Assembly: GCA_016617855.1 (NCBI GenBank) | Contig: JAECUM010017278.1 | Span: 62,001 to 126,000 of the forward strand | DNA from: Megalonaias nervosa | Lineage: Eukaryota; Mollusca; Bivalvia; Unionida; Unionidae | DNA length: 64,000 bases | Direction of reading: 5' to 3' | In this document: piece by piece, positions 1-12,209 of the stretch | Position numbering within the stretch: position 1 is the stretch's first letter | Layout: each line of letters starts with the position of its first letter | The notes under the pieces: model-generated | What the model was told of the DNA's origin: nothing | What the model saw: the letters and a program-made list of their open reading frames with translations, nothing else | The model's database searches: none | Position numbers and translations under genes: made by a program

Positions 1-759
1 AACTCATCTAGAGGCTGGGCATCATAATCACTTGTTGCCATTGATGACCACTCTGAATTATAAATAAGGTTTGTGATTGTCATCTATTGCCTTTTCATCA
101 GTAACAGGATCAGAACTAGATCCAACCTCTACTGGCATCCAGATTAAAGCTGCCCATAAATTAGATTTGCAAAAATGTGTTTCAGCAGTGGATTGCTGGA
201 ACTGGATCAAATGCATCCACACCAGGAGAATACAGCTGAACAGTTGACAGCATTGTCATAGTCTTCCTAGTTCTAAGCAAATTCTTTAACTATTTTTAAT
301 GCATTGTTTTTGTTTGATAATGTTGTGTGTCTTTTGAATAGCAGCTGTGGATGTTTTTGTTGGTCTTTGAGGCATCCAGTTACCTCACCACACTGATGAT
401 GGAATCAGAAGTAACGTGTTATCAGTCTGCTCAGATGCAGAAGGGTTTTTTTATGGAGGTACAAGTGTCTATTGAATGCAGACTGCATGTGGGTTATTTA
501 TCTTCTCAGCTGATCCAGGTTCACAAGTGTTATTTATTTTTCACTTGGTTTTAATATCATAAAATATCCAATTTGTAAATTAAATTTATTTGATATACCT
601 ACAAATACAAACGGTCAGATGGTCTGGTTACTTATTTTTTGCCCAAGTCCAGTGTGAAATTAGCTGGCATTGGGCCGGCAGGCTGGCAGCAATTTATACA
701 AACCTATACATTTTGGATTACTTTTCATTCTGTAAATTGGTGTGCTTATCAACTTTTAG
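1..759. other. upstream or intronic DNA, no gene seen
   Basis: I find no exon here with clear similarity to the N-terminal domain of TBC1D15-like proteins. The following exon begins inside a codon, so at least one coding exon must lie further upstream, either outside the window or unrecognised here. Short open stretches in all frames lack recognisable motifs. Confidence 0.6.
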
Positions 760-913
760 CTATTTTGAAACAAAAATATTCCAGACAAAATTACCACCAA
801 GACCTGAGGTTAAGAGAGAGAGCCCTCTGACACCCCAGCAGTGGTCACAACACTTGGACAAAGAGGGAAAAATAAAGGATGTGGACAAACTACTGGACCA
901 AATATTCAGAGGG
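760..913 (+). CDS. TBC1D15: TBC1D15-like Rab GAP, exon 1 of 9 seen (linker before the TBC domain)
   Basis: This is the first recognised exon of a Rab GTPase-activating protein of the TBC1D15/TBC1D17 family. It codes the linker just before the TBC domain: the segment FETKI, then RPEVKRESPLT, then an acidic/basic stretch ending IFRG, which resembles the lead-in of family members. The donor is GGG^GTAAGC, leaving phase 0. The acceptor TTTTAG at 758-759 is the best of two candidates; another AG at 783-784 would drop eight residues. Known biology of the family: vertebrate TBC1D15 acts on Rab7 at late endosomes, lysosomes and mitochondria, and binds Fis1. That this orthologue does the same is inference. 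Confidence 0.85.
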
Positions 914-1149
914 GTAAGCAGTTGTCTTCTTTTTATTTTTTATTTTAACATGATTCTTACATAAAATAATACAAAATTCTCAAGGCAGTCCAGTTTAAAA
1001 TATGCCATTTACCTCTTAACCTTGTCATTAACCTGATTCCTTTAAGAAATTGAAAAACTTATTTTTTTCCTTGAGTGATAAAATGTGTGTATCTAGGCCA
1101 TTTTGTTGTATTTAGTCCATACAAAAATTATTGTTGGTTTACGCTCCAC

Positions 1150-2935
1150 AGCCAAGAAGTGTGGAATGATTAATGCCCCTGGCTAAGAAGTGGGGTATGA
1201 TTGATACCCCTGGCTAAGAAGTGGGATATGATTGATGCCCCTGGCTAAGAGGTGGGGTATGATTGATGCCCCAGCCCAAGAAGTGGGAGATGATTGATGG
1301 CCCTGGCTAAGAAGTGGGGTATGATTGATGCCCCAGCCCAAGAAGTGGGAGATGATTGATGGCCCTGGCTAAGAAGTGGGGTATGATTGATGCCCCAGGC
1401 CAAGAAGTGGGGTATGATTGATGCCCCTGGCTAAGAAGTGGGATATGATTGATGCCTCTGGCTAAGAAGTGAGATATGATTGATGCCCCTGGCTAAGAAA
1501 TGGGGTATGATTGATGCCCCAGCCCAAGAAGTGGGAGATGATTGATGGCCCTGGCTAAGAAGTAGGATATGATTGATGCCCCTGGCTAAGAAGTAGGATA
1601 TGATTGATGCCCCTGGCTAAGAAGTAGGATATGATTGATGCCCCTGGCTAAGAAGTAGGATATGATTGATGCCCCTGGCTAAGAAGTGGGATATGATTGA
1701 TGCCCCTGGCTAAGAGGTGGGGTATGATTGATGCCCCAGCCCAAGAAGTGGGGGATGATTGATGTCCCTGGCTAAGAAGTGGGATATGATTGATGTCCCT
1801 GGCTAAGAAGTGGGGGATGATTGATGTCCCTGGCTAAGAAGTGGGATATGATTGATGTCCCTGGCTAAGAAGTAGGATATGATTGATGCCCCTGGCTAAG
1901 AAGTGGGATATGATTGATGCCCCTGGCTAAGAAGTGGGATATGATTGATGCCCCTGGCTAAGAGGTGGGGTATGATTGATGCCCCAGCCCAAGAAGTGGG
2001 GGATGATTGATGTCCCTGGCTAAGAAGTGGGATATGATTGATGTCCCTGGCTAAGAAGTGGGGGATGATTGATGTCCCTGGCTAAGAAGTGGGGGATGAT
2101 TGATGCCCCTGACTAAGAATTAGGGGATGATTGATGTCACTGGCTAAGAAGTGGGATATGATTGATGTCCCTGGCTAAGAAGTGGGGGATGATTGATGCC
2201 CCTGGCTAAGAAGTGGGATATGATTGATGCCCGTGGCTAAGAAGTGGGATATGATTGATGCCCCTGGCTAAGAAGTGGGGGATGATTGATGTCCTTGGCT
2301 AAGAAGTGGGACATGATTGATGCCCTTGGTTAAGAAGTGTGGGATGATTGATGCCCCTGGCTAAGAAGTGGGGGATGATTAATGCCCCTGGCTAAGAAGC
2401 AGGGGATGATTGATGTCCCTGGCCAAGAAGTAGGATATGGTTGATGCCCCTGGCTAAGAAGTGAGATATGATTGATGCCCCTGGCTAAGAAGTGGGGGAT
2501 GATTAATGCCCCTGGCTAAGAAGTGGGGGATGATTGATGCCCCTGGCTAAGAATTAGGGGATGATTGATGTCCCTGGCTAAGAAGTGGGATATGATTGAT
2601 GTCCCTGGCTAAGAAGTGGGATATGATTGATGTCTGGCTAAGAAGTGGGATATGATTGATGCCCCTGGCTAAGAAGTGGGATATGATTGATGCCCCTGGC
2701 TAAGAAGTGGGGGATGATTGATGCCCCTGGCTAAGAAGTGGGATATGATTGATGTCCCTGACTAAGAAGTGGGATATGATTGATGCCCCTGGCTAAGAAA
2801 TGGGGAATGACTGATGCCCCTGGCCAAGAAGTGGGGTATGATTGATGTCCCTGGCTGAGAAGTGGGGGATAATTGATGCCCCTGGCCAAGAAGTGGGGTA
2901 TGATTGATGCCCCTGGCTGAGAAGTGGGGGATGCC
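1150..2935. repeat. minisatellite, about 31-bp unit, roughly 57 copies (intron)
   Basis: A 1.8-kb head-to-tail array of a unit like GCTAAGAAGTGGGATATGAT followed by TGATGCCCCTG. Units are 30-32 bp and differ mainly at GGGATATG versus GGGGGATG and CCTGGCT versus CCAGCCC. Similar variants recur in blocks (for example around 1700-2090), which suggests expansion of multi-unit blocks. It lies in the intron between exons 1 and 2. The reading frame on the minus strand through it is a by-product of the repeat. Confidence 0.95.
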
Positions 2936-2994
2936 TGCTGCATCATTTTAGGCAGCTTTAAATATTCAGCTTCTTCTTCACATATGTTACCCAA

Positions 2995-3165
2995 TCATAA
3001 TACCTTAGGAGAACTACTACTTCTTCATAAACCCAACCCACCTTGACTAAAACTTCTTAGCTGAGAAGCTGATGTTATTTGCCCACATAGGTAGCAGCTA
3101 AATAGAGTGATCTCCCCTTTATACAGGGATTGGCACCAAATTCTGTGAATACTTCAGTTACTACT
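2995..3165 (-). repeat. dispersed repeat, inverted partner of 6795-6977
   Basis: The reverse complement of this stretch matches 6795-6977 with scattered differences. Shared blocks include AGTAACTGAAGTATTCA, CCAATCCCTGTAT and AGTAGTTCTCC. The two copies face each other in the same intron. No coding capacity or terminal repeat is evident, so the element class is unknown. Confidence 0.75.
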
Positions 3166-3933
3166 TACGCTTGTGCCGAGTAGCACACATTCTACAGACA
3201 GAGAGGCCATACAATCTATACAGTTATTCTGGAAGTTTTTCTTACTTAAAGCAAATTGGAGGAGTTTTCTCTTAGAAAGGAATATTCTCCAGCTATAATT
3301 GTCCAACTTTTCTTGTTCCTTTCTTTTAACAACCAAGTTTTCTGTCCTTCAGTCATTTTATTTGCACCCCATGGTTCAAGATTGAAACATCAAGCTAGGT
3401 ATTGAATGATGTTCAGGAGGAAGACTTCACAATCTGTTTGGTCTTTTAAAAAAAATGCACATCTTCATGTTCCTCTTCACTAATAATTTCTGTGATTTGC
3501 TTACAAAGGCACCATTGACCAGTTCATGGCACTGCCATTTGGACTTGACATCAGCACCATATACCACTTAATATACCTGAATAAGCAGTTATAGATAGGT
3601 CTAGTCAGAAACAAAGACATTATCAGAGAAAATTTGAATTTGTATGAGTTATAAATGTAAATTTTCAGCAGCATGTGATGCAGGTTTATTCAAGGCTTCT
3701 TTATCTCATATGCTCACAAAAGAAACTGACACAAGCTACTAACCTGTCAATCCGTTAATACAGACTGATGATGACTTTTCATCAGATCAGTGTCAGTAAA
3801 ACATAATGGATGATATTCATAGGTTTAAAGAGAGCTGCTGTGGTCAAAATTGATAAACTCGTACAGCTGTGACAAAAATGATGAACCAATACTTCTACTG
3901 GTGGTGTAGCTGTTGATTAATTGGTTGGTTATT

Positions 3934-4070
3934 TTGGTTTGGTATTTTGGGGTTTAATGCCATTTTTCAGCAAATGATAAATTATATATGGTGACCAGAA
4001 TATTTGGTGGAGGAAGAACCCAGAAAGACCACTGCCTATGTTGGTCAATGTAAAACTCACATCAACAGAG
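3934..4070 (-). mobile_element. truncated SINE copy
   Basis: The stretch TTTAATGCCATTTTTCAGC followed by an eroded body with GGTGGAGGAAGAACC matches the 3' half of the complete SINE at 26164. The tRNA-like head is missing. It sits directly beside the longer copy at 4071-4313. Confidence 0.7.
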
Positions 4071-4313
4071 TTGTTGTTGTTGTTGTTGTTGTTGTTATAG
4101 GGTTTAACGCCATTTTTCAGCTCAAGATAGGCTATACATGGCGGCCAGTATTAATGGTGGAGGAAGAACCCGGGAGAACCCGGAAAGAACCACCGACCCA
4201 CGAGAAAGCTACCGGCAAGCTTTCTCACATAACCACATTGGCCTAGCCCTCAACAGAGTTGTGAGATGTGTGAATGATCTGTAAAGGTGTGCACCTTAGA
4301 CCACTTGGGCCCC
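4071..4313 (-). mobile_element. tRNA-headed SINE, minus orientation
   Basis: Read on the minus strand, this copy ends in a (CAA)n tail (seen here as TTG repeats at 4071-4096). It contains the common 3' block (GGCGTTAAACCC, tail side), a central block with AAGCTTGCCGGTAGCTTTCT, and an eroded tRNA-like head with AAGTGGTCTAAGG at about 4295-4308. Same family as the copies at 12386, 26164 and 57750. Confidence 0.88.
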
Positions 4314-4382
4314 AGTTGATTTTGTGTCTTAGATCCCTCCAGCACCCAAGGTCAATTAGAGACGAGACCTCAGGTTGCTGGT

Positions 4383-4600
4383 TGATTATTATGGGTTTGC
4401 ACTATCTCAGCTCTTGAGAATTAATATATGACAGCCAGTTTTTCTGTTGAAGAAAACCCCAAGTGCTTTTCAGGCACTTTTCAACACCAAAGACCACCTG
4501 GGTAGAACCACTGATCTTCGGCAATGTTCTCATGTGTGAGCAGTGTTTGAACATGCACGATGAGTGTGATCACAAGACAAGTATCTTACACCACTAGGGG
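4383..4600 (-). mobile_element. strongly eroded SINE-like copy
   Basis: Follows the same order of landmarks as the SINE family (a body with GAAGAAAACCCC, then AGAACCACTGATC, then a possible eroded head near ACACCACTAGGGG) but with many changes. The call rests on landmark order rather than strong identity. Confidence 0.4.
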
Positions 4601-5485
4601 ATGGAAGCTCCTCAGACCTTGGGTACAAAGCTCATATAGAAGAATAGAAGTGGAAGATTGAATCTGTGACTCCTGGATTCAGAGTCCAGAAGCTTACTTC
4701 TTTTCCATCAGTGATGCTGCTTCCACTGTTGACAATAGACAATTAACTGCAGTAATGCAGATTTTTCACACTGGGGACAAAAATTATTCTTAGATTTTCA
4801 TCCATTTTGAAATATAATTTATGATGTACATGTAACAATGTTTGACATGCTATATTTCATTTTTTTTTATTATATTAGTCATGCCATAAGGCATAAAAAT
4901 AAGGCACATCAGTCACTGAAAATATATTTTTCTTGCAAGAAATTATATAGTGTAAAAGTAGGCAGAAAAAATGTGACCTCACTTCCACAGTCATTAATAT
5001 TTTTTTTTCTTCTGACAAATCATATAATATCTTTTTACACAAAAACATTTATTGAAAAAGAATATCAAGAAACCACAGCATCTGACCATACATTTAAAAC
5101 AATACAAGATTTAACTATCACCCAAATCAGTAGCAGTATAGCCTGTGTGCAAGGAAAATTTAGCAAAACATAGTGATCACTTAAACAGAACACATACATA
5201 GTCATAATTAGGAATCACGGTTTAGTAAGGATACAAACTCATGATTTCTGTATTATTAAAGAAATCCCTATAAAATCCATATTCATGGACATTAAATTAG
5301 TAGGTGTTCAGTGAGTGAATAATGGCATCTACAGATAATAAACCACAAAGAAAATTTGTGATTTCACAGTATCAGAAACATACATGGCAGACAGACAAAC
5401 AAACAAAAGAACAAAAGATGATTGATTATAAAGTATTATGACTCTTTGGTCTTAAAACAAGTAATAAAAAAGAGTCAGAAGCAAA
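4600..5485. other. intronic DNA, nothing recognised
   Basis: AT-rich intronic sequence. The 111-codon open stretch on the plus strand at 4838-5173 has a low-complexity Phe/Tyr/Lys-rich composition and no motif, and I do not consider it a gene. Confidence 0.6.
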
Positions 5486-5650
5486 AGCTTTGTGAAATTC
5501 AACAAATAATTTGTTTCCCTAGAAAACAAAGTGAACATGTAAAAAAAATAGGACCTTAATGATATTGTGAAATAAATCCCAAATAATCTTAGAATTACAG
5601 ACACAAGTCCGAATGATTAAAGTTCTGAATAAACTTTAGTGGAAATCCAA
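5486..5650 (+). repeat. dispersed repeat family R1, copy 1
   Basis: Contains AATTCAACAAATAATTTGTT followed by TCCCTAGAAAACAAAG and, about 85 bp on, TAAATCCCAAATAATC and ACAAGTCC. The same order is seen at 60160-60330 and 63340-63470 on the plus strand, and an inverted match lies near 56695-56735. No open reading frame belongs to it; class unknown. Confidence 0.7.
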
Positions 5651-6794
5651 ATTAAATCCAGTGCTGGAACTGTTGATGTGCCTGTGTTTGTCTATGTAGT
5701 GGTGATGTGCCCACAGTCTTTTGTTGGATCACAGTAATACAATCCAAGAATATATCCTTATTTGAAATTTCACTATAAATTCAAGTCTCCATTTCCAAGA
5801 AAGTTATTTTTGATGAGCACTTTGTATTTCCTTGGAATTATTAATTTGAATAAATAAAATTCCAGCCCATATGAACTGCTGGACACAAAAATAATAAAAT
5901 TTATTCTGTTCATATCTTAAAGCACAAATGAATGATTTGTAGAAAAGCAATATTATATAGTCCTCTGCTTGACCTCAGGTCACAGTTAGTATTTTTTAAA
6001 TGAATCTATTACCTAATAGAAAATAACCATCTAGACAGTTCCTAATGTTTACAGAATTACATCTTATTAGAAGGTCTGTTACTATAATTATAATATAGAA
6101 TGTGGCATACATCAGGTAAGCCATATATAATTATAGGGGAATTCCAATAACCTGGACCCAAACTCAAACAAATATGTCGACTTCTGTTGATAATAATGCT
6201 GATATTAAACCCATACTCATAGGGAAAATATTTGCTGTGTATTAGTTGTGTATAGAATAAAAAAGACCAATGATTCAGGTGAGATAGAAAATGAACCTGA
6301 TTTTGGACAAAGTCAAGACCAACATAAATTTTTCCGTAGCTTATAATAAAATTTAAAAAAAAACAAATAAAAAAAAACCTAATAAACAAACAATGCAAAT
6401 TAAATATACATAACAAAAGAATAAATGCAAATAAAATATATAGTGGATTATATTATCTATAAGAATTCAGTATAGGTTACCTCAAGTTAGCTGTCATTTA
6501 AATTGCTTCTCTACCCAACCAAATATTAAAAGCGCTTCTACCACCCACTAACCCCTAACCAGAAATTATGTTAAATAACATGCTTCTATAAGGGACAATG
6601 TTTTTCAATTAAAACGTATCAGAAATTGGATCATAACTTTTTTAAATTGCTTCTGTTGTGGTTTAGTTGAATTTGAAAGTGCCTTCCCTGTGGGAGTATG
6701 TTTTACTGGAACAGGTCTAAAATATGTTTCTTTGATAATACCAGATCAAAATATATATACACCCTCATTGCCTCCCTGCAGTTTTATCCATATA
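5650..6794. other. intronic DNA, nothing recognised
   Basis: AT-rich sequence without a tandem array or a reading frame with recognisable motifs. The minus-strand open frame at 6057-6416 is hydrophobic and Phe/Ile/Tyr-rich, as expected for AT-rich noncoding DNA. Confidence 0.55.
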
Positions 6795-6977
6795 GTGTGC
6801 ACTCAGCTCCAGTAGTAACTGAAGTATTCATGGATTTGGTACCAATCCCTGTATCTTGGAAAAATTACTATCTAGCTGCCACCTATGTGGGCAGAAAACT
6901 TTTAGCTTCTTGGCTAAAATGTTTTAGTTTGGGAGGGTTGGATTTGCAAGGTAGTAGTAGTTCTCCAAAGGTATTAT
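6795..6977 (+). repeat. dispersed repeat, inverted partner of 2995-3165
   Basis: Plus-strand copy of the dispersed repeat seen reversed at 2995-3165; see that entry for shared blocks. It ends 372 bp before exon 2. Confidence 0.75.
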
Positions 6978-7349
6978 GATAAGGAAAATATTATCAAAGA
7001 AATGTATTTTACTAGAAAAAAAAATAGGTATTGCAATTGGAACTGTGGGAAATCAAACAAAGTTACAACTTTGGTGGGCTGGTTTTGAGCACTGCATGGA
7101 AAGAATTTTTCAATATGACCTTATTCAAAGGTCAGAGTTGCATGCTGGGCAATTTCAACAAGACATTCTGCACACATTTCTGGTTTTAATTTGATCTGAA
7201 GTTCAAATAGGAGTGCTTACTATTTCATCTTGAAAGCTAAAGTTTTTTTTTAATATGGATGATTTATTCTCAGATCCATATTAAGTTGTTGGATTAGAAG
7301 AAGACCATATGAGTTAGACTAAATAATCTTTATATTATCTCATTTGTAG

Positions 7350-7453
7350 GGTATAGAACCATCCGTTAGGTTAGAGGCTTGGAAATTCCTGCTTGGTTAT
7401 TATGAATGGAACTCAACTTACAAGTCCAGAACAGAAGCAAGGAAAAGGAAGGT
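7350..7453 (+). CDS. TBC1D15: TBC1D15-like Rab GAP, exon 2 of 9 seen (start of TBC domain)
   Basis: Codes the first helices of the TBC domain: GIEPSVRLEAWKFLLGYYEW, which carries the family's R-x3-W-x-F-L-L-G-Y signature, then a basic stretch ending RKRK. The acceptor TTTGTAG precedes GGT at 7350. The donor GGT^GTAAGT leaves two bases of a codon, which the single leading base of exon 3 completes to give Val. The exact phase fit supports the exon call. Confidence 0.95.
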
Positions 7454-7571
7454 GTAAGTATTGGATTAAATGCCATAATAAGATATTTTTCAGGGCATCT
7501 GGAGCAGGTGCTGTTTTTATGATAAATCTTGCACATTCACTGATCAAATATGAATTAGATCCCAAATATAC

Positions 7572-8147
7572 TTAATCAGAAAGAGGTTATATTAGGTAAC
7601 AGTACATTATGTTCAATAGAAAAGAGGTAATATTAAGTAATCATACATTATGCTTATTAGAAAAGAGGTTATATTAGGTAACAATACATTATGCTTAATC
7701 AAAAAGAGATTATATTAAGTAACAATACATTATGCTCAATCAAAAAAGTTTATATTAAGAAACAGTACATTATGCTCAATCAAAAAGAGGTTATATTAAA
7801 TAATGATACATTATACTCAATAGAAAAGAGGTTATACATGGTAACAATACATTATGCATAATCAAAAAGAGTTATATTAAGTAACAATACATTATACTCA
7901 ATCAAAAAGAGGCTATATTAAATAACAATACATTATGCTCAATAGAAAAGAGGTTATATTAAAGAACAATACATTATACTTAATAGAAAAGAGGTTATAT
8001 TAAGTAACAATACATTATGCTCAGTAGAAAATAGGTTATATTAAGTAACAATACATTATGCTCGTAGAAAATAGGTTATATTAAGTAACAGTACATTATG
8101 CTCAATAGAAAAGAGGTTCTATTAAGTAAAAATACATCATGTTCAAA
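7572..8147. repeat. minisatellite, about 41-bp unit, about 14 copies (intron)
   Basis: Unit like AAAAGAGGTTATATTAAGTA followed by ACAATACATTATGCTCAATAG. Copies diverge at a few positions and indels are single bases. The array begins 120 bp downstream of exon 2. Confidence 0.92.
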
Positions 8148-8279
8148 ACAATGTTTATTCATATTCCTTAGAAAAATTATAAGTGCAAAAGAAATACTTG
8201 AATTTTGTCTCATTTTACAGTTAACATTAATACAGAGTATATAAAATTCATCTTTAATCAGAATTATTTTTACTCAACT

Positions 8280-8445
8280 CTGCTGCTTGGTAAACCATTT
8301 TCTACTTGGTAAACCATTTTCTACTTGGTATACCATTTTCTTCTAGATAAAACATTTTCTATTGATAAACTATTTTGCTACTTGGTAAATCATTTTGCTG
8401 CTTGGTAAGCCCATTTGGTAAATCATTTTCTACTTGATAAACTGG
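8280..8445. repeat. short degenerate tandem array, about 20-bp unit
   Basis: Repeats of CTTGGTAAACCATTTTCTA with increasing divergence toward the 3' side; about eight units. Confidence 0.8.
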
Positions 8446-9124
8446 TTCAACTGTTAGCAAAATTGTGATGCTGCGTACATGGTGTTTAGTTCTAACCCTG
8501 CAAGGAATGCATATGTTGCTTAAAAGAATTTGCAATAGTAAAATTCTTATTTGTGAGGAAGAAAATTATTATCGAGTTTAATTTAACACTTCTAATTATA
8601 CTTCCTCTATACTCAAGAAAACAAATAATGAAACTTAGGCTGTATTGTCATTTTTTATGGCTCAGTGGATACAACAAATGACGAGAATCACCAGAGGTGA
8701 TACAATCTTTTAAATGGCACTTCATTGCAATTCAGAATGTAAATTTGGCAATTAAACATTTTTTAAATGTGTCTTTTAATATATTTGCTGCTAATTGCCA
8801 AAGTGTTGTATTTTTTAAGTTGTACTAATAATTTGTATGTCTCAATTTTTTCAGAAAAACACATGAAGAAATGTGTAATTTGTTATTGAATCAAATATTG
8901 ATTAATTTCAAAGAAGAAAAATACATTTTTAAGGTAAATACCTGAAAATTGCAGAAGAGAATGGAGTTAAATATCCAAAAGAGCAAGATCCAAAATTGAA
9001 CCTTGTCTTTGTTGTAAAGCTTTTGTCTGGTACATCAAATAATCAAACATCATACATGTCAGTATTTTCTGCCAGCTGTCATCTCATTTTTCTTTTCCTA
9101 TGGAGGCTTGTGTCCCTGTCTATA

Positions 9125-9215
9125 CCTACCATATGTACTCACATATAAGTCAACTGCAATTAACATAGATCCTAATCTTTCCACACATAAAACACAGATC
9201 AAGGTCCATTTTGTA
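9125..9215. repeat. dispersed repeat fragment, related to 55612-55800
   Basis: Contains ACCATATGTACTCACATATA then AGTCAACTGCAA, then GATCCTAATCT. The order matches 55612-55680 (ACCGTATGTACTCGATTATA, AGTCGC, CTGCAAAC, GATCCTGATCT). Probably two copies of one short non-autonomous repeat; class unknown. Confidence 0.55.
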
Positions 9216-9424
9216 TGTTCAAGCAATTATTCCTAGCAGACTGCAGAGAGCCAGATTTTCTGAAAGCATTATGTGATCAGTGTCTATGCAGTTTGCTTGA
9301 CTTACAAGCAGTTATATATATGGTAGTTTGGGATTACAACCAGGGGAATTTGAATTTAAATGAGCTTTCTTACCTTTATAAAATAATATGTGCATGTGTC
9401 ATGTATGATTATCAGATTATTATG

Positions 9425-9722
9425 TAAGGGTTGTTGGTAATCGGTTTAGTCACTGTGCTTTATGGATCAGAGTTGATGATGATTGGTTTAGTCACTGTGC
9501 TTCATGGATCAGAGTTGATGATAACTGGTTTAGTCACTGCTTTATGGATCAAAGTTGTTGATAATTTGTTTGGTCACTGTGCTTCATGGATCAGAGTTGA
9601 TGATAATTGATTTAGTCACTGTGCTTCATGGATTAGAGTTGAATATAATTGATGTAGTCACTGTGCTTCATGGATCAGAGTGATGATAATTGGTTTAGCC
9701 ACTGTGCTTTATGGATTATAGT
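9425..9722. repeat. minisatellite, about 42-bp unit, about 7 copies (intron)
   Basis: Unit like GGTTTAGTCACTGTGCTTCA followed by TGGATCAGAGTTGATGATAATT. Units differ by a few bases and short deletions. Confidence 0.9.
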
Positions 9723-10021
9723 TCTAGATAAGCAGAATATCTGCAAATTTTACACTCACACAAACAAATGGACTAAACAAATGTATCAAAAACTTTTTAA
9801 TTCACTCAGAAGATGCAAAATAGTTAAATTTAAAGCATTTAGTCCAAAGCTGACAGCATATTGCTCCTGCCATAAGCAAAGCACATTTTTGGTGATGGTG
9901 CATTCATCCAATGTAAAGTAGGGCACTGGCATAGGTTTCAAATGTAACATGCATGTTTGAAATAACAGTACTTGATCACTGTGAGAACACTTACATAGAG
10001 TGATATAATCAAATACACCCT

Positions 10022-10240
10022 GATTGGTCACTAAGCCATTTGATGTATTCATACGATATAATCAGTTGTACCATGATTTAGGCTTGGTCACTAAGCCATT
10101 TAATGCATTCTTAGGATACAATCAAATGCACCCTGATTTATTCTTGGTCACAAAGCCATTTGATATATTCTTAGGATGTAATCAAATACATCCTGATTTA
10201 GTCTTGGTCACTAAGCCATCTGATGCATTCTTGATTAACA
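10022..10240. repeat. minisatellite, about 60-bp unit, 3.5-4 copies (intron)
   Basis: Unit begins TTGGTCACTAAGCCATTTGA, followed by TGCATTCTTAGGATACAATC and an ACACCCTGATTTAGTC-like end. The plus-strand open frame over it is a consequence of a period divisible by three. Confidence 0.9.
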
Positions 10241-10339
10241 TCTGTTCATGGTTAAGACTCAGTCTGGGATTGTAAGTGTCAGTCTTGCATGGTTTCCTGT
10301 GAAAATGTTAACGCCAGGCCAGTTACAGACATGATTTTT

Positions 10340-10990
10340 CTCCGTTTTAAAGCGGAATTCCGCTTTTCTCCTGACTTGAATCAGATTTTCCTTGATATAG
10401 ACCGTTTATTATATCATCTCCGATTCGGTTTTTTTTTTTAAAAAAACGGTCTGGTCGGTCCCATTCCACTACGACCCTTGTAAAGTATACGTTCCATATA
10501 TTAGTTAGCACATGACTCTTCATGTAATGGAAACTAATGGCACTGGAAGGAAGAAGCATGCTTGCAAAACGTGGTGTCCCGAGTTGTTGAGAGAGACCAT
10601 GACACGAAAAGTTGAGATAAAGGTTTAAAAAACGTATGGAAATTGGAATGGCTGGAACGAAAAGTTGATGGAAATTTAGTTGGTCAGTTTATAAGAAAAC
10701 TGAGCGCTAGAGAACTGGCATTTTGTGTCCTCTGCAAGAAAGATCTGAATTACAGTAATCACGGTTGCATGAGAGAACAGATGCAGCCCTCTGTCAGAAT
10801 ATGTGTACTGCATGTCGCCAATACAAGCACTAGCCTTAAAGGAAAAGGCTCTTGTTGAGAAGGAAAAGAAACGATTGCACATTGAGCCAAAAAAAGTCAA
10901 TGGTGACAAAAAGGAAGGCTAAAGAAATCTTTGCCAAAGCCACAAAAAGATCTTGACTGGCATATCAACAGGTTCTGTCCAGTGGAGAAA
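10340..10990 (+). pseudogene. decayed transposon remnant with a BED-like zinc finger
   Basis: A segment with more G+C than its surroundings. It opens with a perfect palindrome (AAAGCGGAATTCCGCTTT, about 10348-10365) and has a further inverted pair AGACCGTTT/AAACGGTCT near 10398 and 10446. The plus-strand frame at 10643-10858 codes RELAFCVLCKKDLNYSNHGC, a Cys-x2-Cys followed by His, in the pattern of BED-type fingers found with hAT-like transposases. The His part is disrupted and the frame stops soon after. No catalytic region follows, so only a fragment survives. The family assignment is inference. Confidence 0.5.
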
Positions 10991-11534
10991 AAGACAAGTG
11001 AATGTATGGGATTATTTATATATAGTTGATGCACTTAGTTTATTTTACAGATTTGTTATGAAAAGAGAGAAGTATAATATGTTTGCTGCAAAATTTGACA
11101 AATTAATGTGACTTAATTATGATGTGAACACTGACATGCACATGAAATAATTTCAGCATCAATAGTATTGGAGAACAAATTCATGTGACAGTAAATATTG
11201 TGAAATTATTCAAGTCAAGTTGAACATTTTTGGTAAGTTAGTTTTTCAAATGATTATTTTGTTTTATATTATGATCATAAGCTGCCCCTCGAGACCCCGT
11301 TAGGGGAGGACCCCATACCCCCCTTAAAATTTTTTCAGCTATTTTTATGGAAGACCAAAATCATGTCTGCAGTTAGTAAAATACCCAATTCATTTCATTT
11401 TTATATAGGGCTAAAGTGTAATTTGTCTTTACAAGCATAACTTTATGAAAATGATGAAAATGGATGACAAAATTAAAACAGTAAGTAACATGAAGTGCAG
11501 AAAAAACAAATAACAATAAATATTATTATTTCAG
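10990..11534. other. intronic DNA before exon 3
   Basis: AT-rich intron. A short G+C-rich patch at 11281-11330 (CCCGTTAGGGGAGGACCCC) stands out from the surroundings and may be a fragment of an inserted element; nothing else recognised. Confidence 0.5.
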
Positions 11535-11629
11535 AGATTCCTATTTTGCTATGAAACTACAATGGAAGACAATCAGTGCAGAACAGGAAAAGAGATTCTC
11601 TCTCTTGAAAGAAAGGAAAGGATTAATAG
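11535..11629 (+). CDS. TBC1D15: TBC1D15-like Rab GAP, exon 3 of 9 seen
   Basis: Codes DSYFAMKLQWKTISAEQEKR and FSLLKERKGLI, the helical linker with MKLQW that leads to the Arg-finger motif. The leading base completes the Val codon from exon 2. The trailing single base G after Ile is completed to Glu by exon 4. Acceptor TTTCAG, donor ATAG^GTGAGT. The Ile here is the first residue of the IxxDxxR motif, so the motif is split by an intron. Confidence 0.96.
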
Positions 11630-12209
11630 GTGAGTATAAATATTTTTAGCTGACCAGTAGAAGTGTTTAGATGATTTGATGTTGGTTAAGATAAATTATG
11701 GTCATGTTCTTCTTGGACCAGAATATTTACAGGACATTATTATTATGTGTCATCTTTTTGCTATGTAGAAAGCTTTATTTAATGTGTTGGGAAAATGTGT
11801 ACCTTGTGTTTAGAGAGAACAACAAGCTCTCTGCTATGTGTGTGTAGAAACCTTTTGCATCTCAGTTCAACTTCATTTTAAATGGATCTTTCTAACGTTT
11901 ATCATGTCTGGTTAAAAACAATGGTATTTCATTGAGTATGCATACAAACACTTCTACATGGTGCCAAGTGAAATGGAGAGTACATTCAAGTATAAATTAC
12001 AATTTTGGTGCATTTTATGAAATAAAGTTCACCCAAGTGAATTACACTAAACAGTTAGTGGGGAACAAAATATATAAAGTGTGTTTGGTGTGGACAAGCT
12101 TTCTGTAACAAATTTTATTTTACTGGTAATAATTCTTTTCTGTAGAAAAGTTTTACATCTTCACAGTTTGTGCTTGTTGAAACAAACTGGATTGTATCTT
12201 TTGTTACAG

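Noticed and set aside
1150..2935. CRISPR-like array or coding repeat on the minus strand
   Set aside because: Head-to-tail repeats of the full unit without spacers; a minisatellite.
4004..4246. 80-codon frame with a poly-Val stretch
   Set aside because: Lies inside two SINE copies; poly-Val is the (TTG)n tail.
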